Shown piece by piece: positions 61,919 to 64,000 of a stretch of 64,000 nt of DNA (its first letter is position 1; each line of letters begins with the position of its first letter). This stretch comes from Anaerolineales bacterium (GTDB taxonomy: Bacteria; Chloroflexota; Anaerolineae; Anaerolineales; Villigracilaceae): the NCBI GenBank assembly GCA_023382595.1, contig JAHDWB010000001.1:1895653-1959652 (forward strand), read 5' to 3'. The notes beneath the pieces were generated by a model that was given only the letters and a program-made list of their open reading frames with translations, made no database searches and was not told where the DNA came from. A program made the translations under genes and the position numbers.

Positions 61919-61927
61919 TCTGGAAAC

Positions 61928-62296
61928 ATGATCCTGCGAACCGGCGTTGATCTGATAGATATCGCGCGCATCCACGATGCCATCGAGCGTCATGGAGAAC
62001 GTTTTCTGGCGCGTGTTTTCACCCAGGCGGAACGGTGCGAATGTGGTGGGCGTGTCGCTTCGCTGGCGGGACGATTTGCCGCCAAGGAAGCGGTTGCCAA
62101 GGCATTGGGATGCGGCATTGGCGATGTCCGTTGGCTGGATATCGAAGTCCGCTCGGATGAGAACAAAGCGCCATATCTTGTTTTACATGAAGAGGGGGAA
62201 CGGCTGGCGGAAGAACTGGGGCTGACGACCTGGTCACTCAGTTTGAGCCATACAGAAAATCAGGCAATTGCGTTTGTTGTGGCGGTTGGGAAATAA
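61928..62296 (+). CDS. acpS: Holo-[acyl-carrier-protein] synthase
   Basis: Transfers phosphopantetheine from CoA to acyl carrier protein. 122 residues. GVDLIDIARIHDAI with the metal-binding Asp, LAGRFAAKEAVAKALG with the catalytic Glu, and LSLSHTENQAIAFVVA at the end. It starts 9 bp after the M16 pair. Confidence 0.95.
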   Translation: MILRTGVDLIDIARIHDAIERHGERFLARVFTQAERCECGGRVASLAGRFAAKEAVAKALGCGIGDVRWLDIEVRSDENKAPYLVLHEEGERLAEELGLTTWSLSLSHTENQAIAFVVAVGK

Positions 62297-62300
62297 AACA

Positions 62301-62328
62301 CCTCCCGCATTGCCAGTTATGCGGGAGG
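62301..62328 (-). terminator. Hairpin between convergent acpS and ATPase operon
   Basis: CCTCCCGCAT-8 nt-ATGCGGGAGG. On the minus strand it is followed by TGTTTTATTT, so it ends the ATPase operon; the plus strand lacks a T run. Confidence 0.7.
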
Positions 62329-62368
62329 CTCGAAAAGGAGATATAGCCTATGGCGAAGGGACTATACC

Positions 62369-62611
62369 TTATTTCTGCTTTTGGTCTTCGACGCCGATCC
62401 AGAAATGACCGGGCATCACGGGGCGATAGGGTCGAATGATGAGTTTACCCAATTCAAGTTGCTTTTGATTCGATTCCAACATGCTGGGGTGGACCAGGCA
62501 AATATCGGGGATACGCCCGAATTTTTTGCTGTAATACTCCATTGCTTTCTGAATTTTAACTCTCAATGTTGTGCGCGGGTCATTGTCAAACCATAATAAT
62601 CCGGTGTGCAT
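62369..62611 (-). CDS. Small conserved-looking protein, unknown function
   Basis: 80 residues, no membrane segment. LLWFDNDPRTTLRVKIQKAMEYYSKKFGRIPDICLVHPS is the main part; this looks like a small alpha/beta domain (split: FDNDPRTTLRVKI and YYSKKFGRIPDICLVHP). It starts 18 bp after the P-loop ATPase gene and ends before the hairpin at 62301, so it is the second gene of that operon. I recall similar short ORFs in Chloroflexota but no function. Confidence 0.7.
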   Translation of the reverse strand: MHTGLLWFDNDPRTTLRVKIQKAMEYYSKKFGRIPDICLVHPSMLESNQKQLELGKLIIRPYRPVMPGHFWIGVEDQKQK

Positions 62612-62629
62612 CGTATCTGCCTTTCTCCG

Positions 62630-63430
62630 TCAGTCGATGGCTGGGAGCCAGAAATTGAGCAGTTTTTCATTTTCACGCAGGGCGAATTGCGTTCCGGCGA
62701 CTAGATGGTCCAAGGTGTGGTCACGGTTTCCGGTCAGCAAATGAGCGTTGTTTTGGTCTTCCACATATCCGAACAGGCGTGTGCGGAAGAAGCTGAGCCA
62801 GTCCATGAGTTCTTTCGCGTTGCCCGCATTCAATGTGACGAAGCACCACACGCGGCGGCTGGTTCCGCGCAGGAGCAGCCAGCGCAGGTTTTGTTGCGCC
62901 TGTTCGCTTAATTTGACAATGTCTTCAAGACGATCGACAAATAGAAGGATCGCGCTCTCTTCGCCTTTGTTCTTGTGTGCCCAATCAACAAGGGACTGTA
63001 AGAGTTCTCCGGCATTGTCGTCCTCTGTTGAGTAGATGCCTGCATTGTTCTGGTTGTCATGGAATGATTCCCATTCGTCAGGCTTGGATGTGATGATGGC
63101 GTATTGCACGCGTGATGCCGGGTGAAGCAGGTCCGCGGCGCTGGCGACGGTTTGCAGCAGGGATGTTTTGCCGCTGCTTTCGTCCCCGCTGATGAGGATG
63201 GGACCGGGAACAGGATCGTAGAGATTGAGAAGCACTGGCAATCCATCATCTGCCTGACCGAGGAAAAGCGCCTCGTTCGGAAGCGGGGCGATGTCAGCGA
63301 GGACGGATTTCAGGGTCGGCAGGTCATCTGTCCCTTTGGGGGAGGCGGATGGAGCAAGACGAGCCGAATCTTCCTGAATGATCTCTGTCAGGGCTTCCAT
63401 CATGAGTGAGAATTGGTTGCGTTTATCCAT
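62630..63430 (-). CDS. P-loop ATPase (FtsK/HerA-like), possible SOS gene
   Basis: 266 residues. The Walker A motif is ISGDESSGKTSLLQ and Walker B is ILLFVDRLEDIV; VLLNLYDPVPGPILI before Walker A is the usual lead-in of FtsK/HerA-type ATPases. A winged C-terminus is not obvious. There is no Shine-Dalgarno; transcription would start about 12 nt before the ATG. Its promoter carries a palindrome with GAAC-N4-GTTC, as in Gram-positive LexA boxes. It could act in DNA repair or segregation; this is inferred from the operator and fold. Confidence 0.75.
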   Translation of the reverse strand: MDKRNQFSLMMEALTEIIQEDSARLAPSASPKGTDDLPTLKSVLADIAPLPNEALFLGQADDGLPVLLNLYDPVPGPILISGDESSGKTSLLQTVASAADLLHPASRVQYAIITSKPDEWESFHDNQNNAGIYSTEDDNAGELLQSLVDWAHKNKGEESAILLFVDRLEDIVKLSEQAQQNLRWLLLRGTSRRVWCFVTLNAGNAKELMDWLSFFRTRLFGYVEDQNNAHLLTGNRDHTLDHLVAGTQFALRENEKLLNFWLPAID

Positions 63431-63451
63431 ATTAGAACAACTGTTCTAATA
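63430..63451 (-). promoter_or_regulatory. LexA-like inverted-repeat operator
   Basis: TATTAGAACA-AC-TGTTCTAATA: 10-bp perfect arms and a 2-nt spacer, containing GAAC-N4-GTTC. It spans the transcription start and touches the start codon of the ATPase gene. Confidence 0.7.
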
Positions 63452-63477
63452 ATAACCGCTCCTCCCCCCGATGTCAA
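63449..63477 (-). promoter_or_regulatory. Promoter of the ATPase operon
   Basis: Minus-strand TTGACA (63472-63477), 17-nt spacer, TATTAT (63449-63454). The operator overlaps its -10 and start region. Confidence 0.8.
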
Positions 63478-63525
63478 GGGGGAGTTTCGTTTCCTTCATC
63501 AAATCCATCAATGTATGAAATTGTC

Positions 63526-63553
63526 TTGACGCTGTGGGTTGTTTTGGTATAAT
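63526..63553 (+). promoter_or_regulatory. Promoter of the tRNA-tuf operon
   Basis: TTGACG (63526-63531), 16-nt spacer, TATAAT (63548-63553), 18 bp before the first tRNA. Confidence 0.85.
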
Positions 63554-63571
63554 CGCTCTGCTTAATCCGTT

Positions 63572-63644
63572 GCCGACGTAGCTCAATCGGCAGAGCACCC
63601 GCCTTGTAAGCGGGCGGTTACGAGTTCGATTCTCGTCGTCGGCT
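63572..63644 (+). tRNA. tRNA-Thr (anticodon TGT)
   Basis: 73 nt without CCA. Acceptor GCCGACG/CGTCGGC, anticodon stem CCCGC/GCGGG with loop CTTGTAA, T arm ACGAG-TTCGATT-CTCGT. First gene of the tRNA-tuf unit. Confidence 0.95.
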
Positions 63645-63692
63645 CAAGACCACCGATTGAAGAAAAGTTGGCGGTCGGCAGCATTACATCAT

Positions 63693-63775
63693 GGGCAGTT
63701 ACCCAAGTGGCCAAAGGGGACTGACTGTAAATCAGTTGTCAGAAGACTTCGGAGGTTCGAATCCTTCACTGCCCA
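63693..63775 (+). tRNA. tRNA-Tyr (anticodon GTA)
   Basis: 83 nt, class II with a long variable arm. Acceptor GGGCAGT/ACTGCCC, anticodon stem CTGA/TCAG with loop CTGTAAA, T arm with GGTTCGAATCC. CCA is not encoded. Confidence 0.95.
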
Positions 63776-63780
63776 CCTTG

Positions 63781-63800
63781 TGCCAGCATGTTTGCTGGCA
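63781..63800 (+). other. Hairpin between tRNA genes
   Basis: TGCCAGCA-TGTT-TGCTGGCA, 8-bp stem without a T run. Probably a processing signal within the polycistronic tRNA transcript, not a terminator. Confidence 0.6.
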
Positions 63801-63826
63801 CTCCCGTCAGGGAAACAGCACGTTAA

Positions 63827-63899
63827 GCCCTCATAGCTCAGTTGGCAGAGCACACCCTTGGTAAGGGTGAGGTCACGAGTTCAAATCTCGTTGAGGGCT
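63827..63899 (+). tRNA. tRNA-Thr (anticodon GGT)
   Basis: 73 nt without CCA. Acceptor GCCCTCA/TGAGGGC, anticodon stem CACCC/GGGTG with loop TTGGTAA, T arm ACGAG-TTCAAAT-CTCGT. The tuf start follows 46 bp later. Confidence 0.95.
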
Positions 63900-63945
63900 C
63901 AGTTGCTGAAAAGCATTCTTGTATACAAAATAAGGAGATCGGAAA

Positions 63946-64000
63946 ATGGCGAAGGAAAAATTTGACAGGAGCAAACCGCATCTGAACGTAGGGACGATGG
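63946..64000 (+). CDS. tuf: Elongation factor Tu, first codons only
   Basis: The visible frame reads MAKEKFDRSKPHLNVGTM, the classical EF-Tu start, and runs off the window. AAGGAG lies 8 nt before the ATG. EF-Tu brings aminoacyl-tRNA to the ribosome. It follows three tRNA genes in the order Thr-Tyr-Thr, as in the thrU-tyrU-glyT-thrT-tufB unit of Escherichia coli but without tRNA-Gly. Confidence 0.95.
   Translation, partial: MAKEKFDRSKPHLNVGTM

Overview
The window looks like chromosomal DNA of a Chloroflexota bacterium, most likely class Anaerolineae. This is inferred from the protein families and style: secreted proteins and lipoproteins with long Pro/Thr linkers, a DUF4349 lipoprotein, a translin-family protein next to ssb, an F420-type (DDN family) oxidoreductase, a fused shikimate kinase/dehydroquinate synthase, and moderately high GC. 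There is no rRNA, phage, transposase or CRISPR array. The first gene (1-1230) and the last (tuf, from 63946) are cut by the window edges.

Layout. 1-1.8 kb: end of a beta-helix surface protein and a glycine-rich membrane protein. 1.8-5.2 kb: a pterin block (folE, then folK-folB-folM on the other strand) next to phhA, an aromatic amino acid hydroxylase that needs a reduced pterin. 5.3-14.5 kb: a large unknown protein, a TolB-like propeller, a CAP-domain lipoprotein, a degenerate methyltransferase-like protein, and two signalling proteins whose receiver domains both lack the phospho-acceptor Asp. 14.7-16.9 kb: ssb, DUF3467, translin-family and membrane genes in one minus-strand operon. 17-19.9 kb: cytochrome b561, a cupin and an AT-rich patch with an orphan lipoprotein and a small Cys-rich secreted protein. 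19.9-23.8 kb: rsmG, a DUF4349 lipoprotein, and coaBC with a phosphoesterase.

23.8-32 kb: one plus-strand operon, aroH-aroF-tyrA-aroA-aroE-aroC-aroKB-aroQ, which takes erythrose-4-P and PEP to chorismate and on towards tyrosine. It is preceded by a consensus promoter, a 25-codon ORF with a Trp/Phe/Tyr run and a strong intrinsic terminator: the layout of a ribosome-mediated attenuator. 32-39 kb: hydrolase, MFS transporter, MBL-fold enzyme, thrC, and recX-rny. 39.4-51 kb: envelope glycosylation genes, a MaeB-type malic enzyme, a MazEF-like toxin-antitoxin pair, a second MFS transporter and a second multi-pass membrane protein.

52.2-64 kb: a SelW/Rdx-type gene with an in-frame TGA exactly at the redox Cys position (a probable selenoprotein that ordinary ORF calling truncates), trpS, dtd, a DDN-type oxidoreductase, csp, a hexaheme lipoprotein with a collagen-like stalk, a flavoprotein reductase, a paired M16 peptidase operon with acpS, a P-loop ATPase operon under a GAAC-N4-GTTC operator, and a tRNA-Thr/Tyr/Thr-tuf operon.

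The strongest items for follow-up are the probable selenoprotein (52226-52465), the aromatic leader/attenuator (23823-24002), the pterin-hydroxylase cluster, the paired pseudo-receivers, the 22-bp divergent palindrome at 11828, and palindromic repeats that have entered coding sequences. Several -10 boxes lie 6-7 nt from start codons, which suggests leaderless mRNAs.
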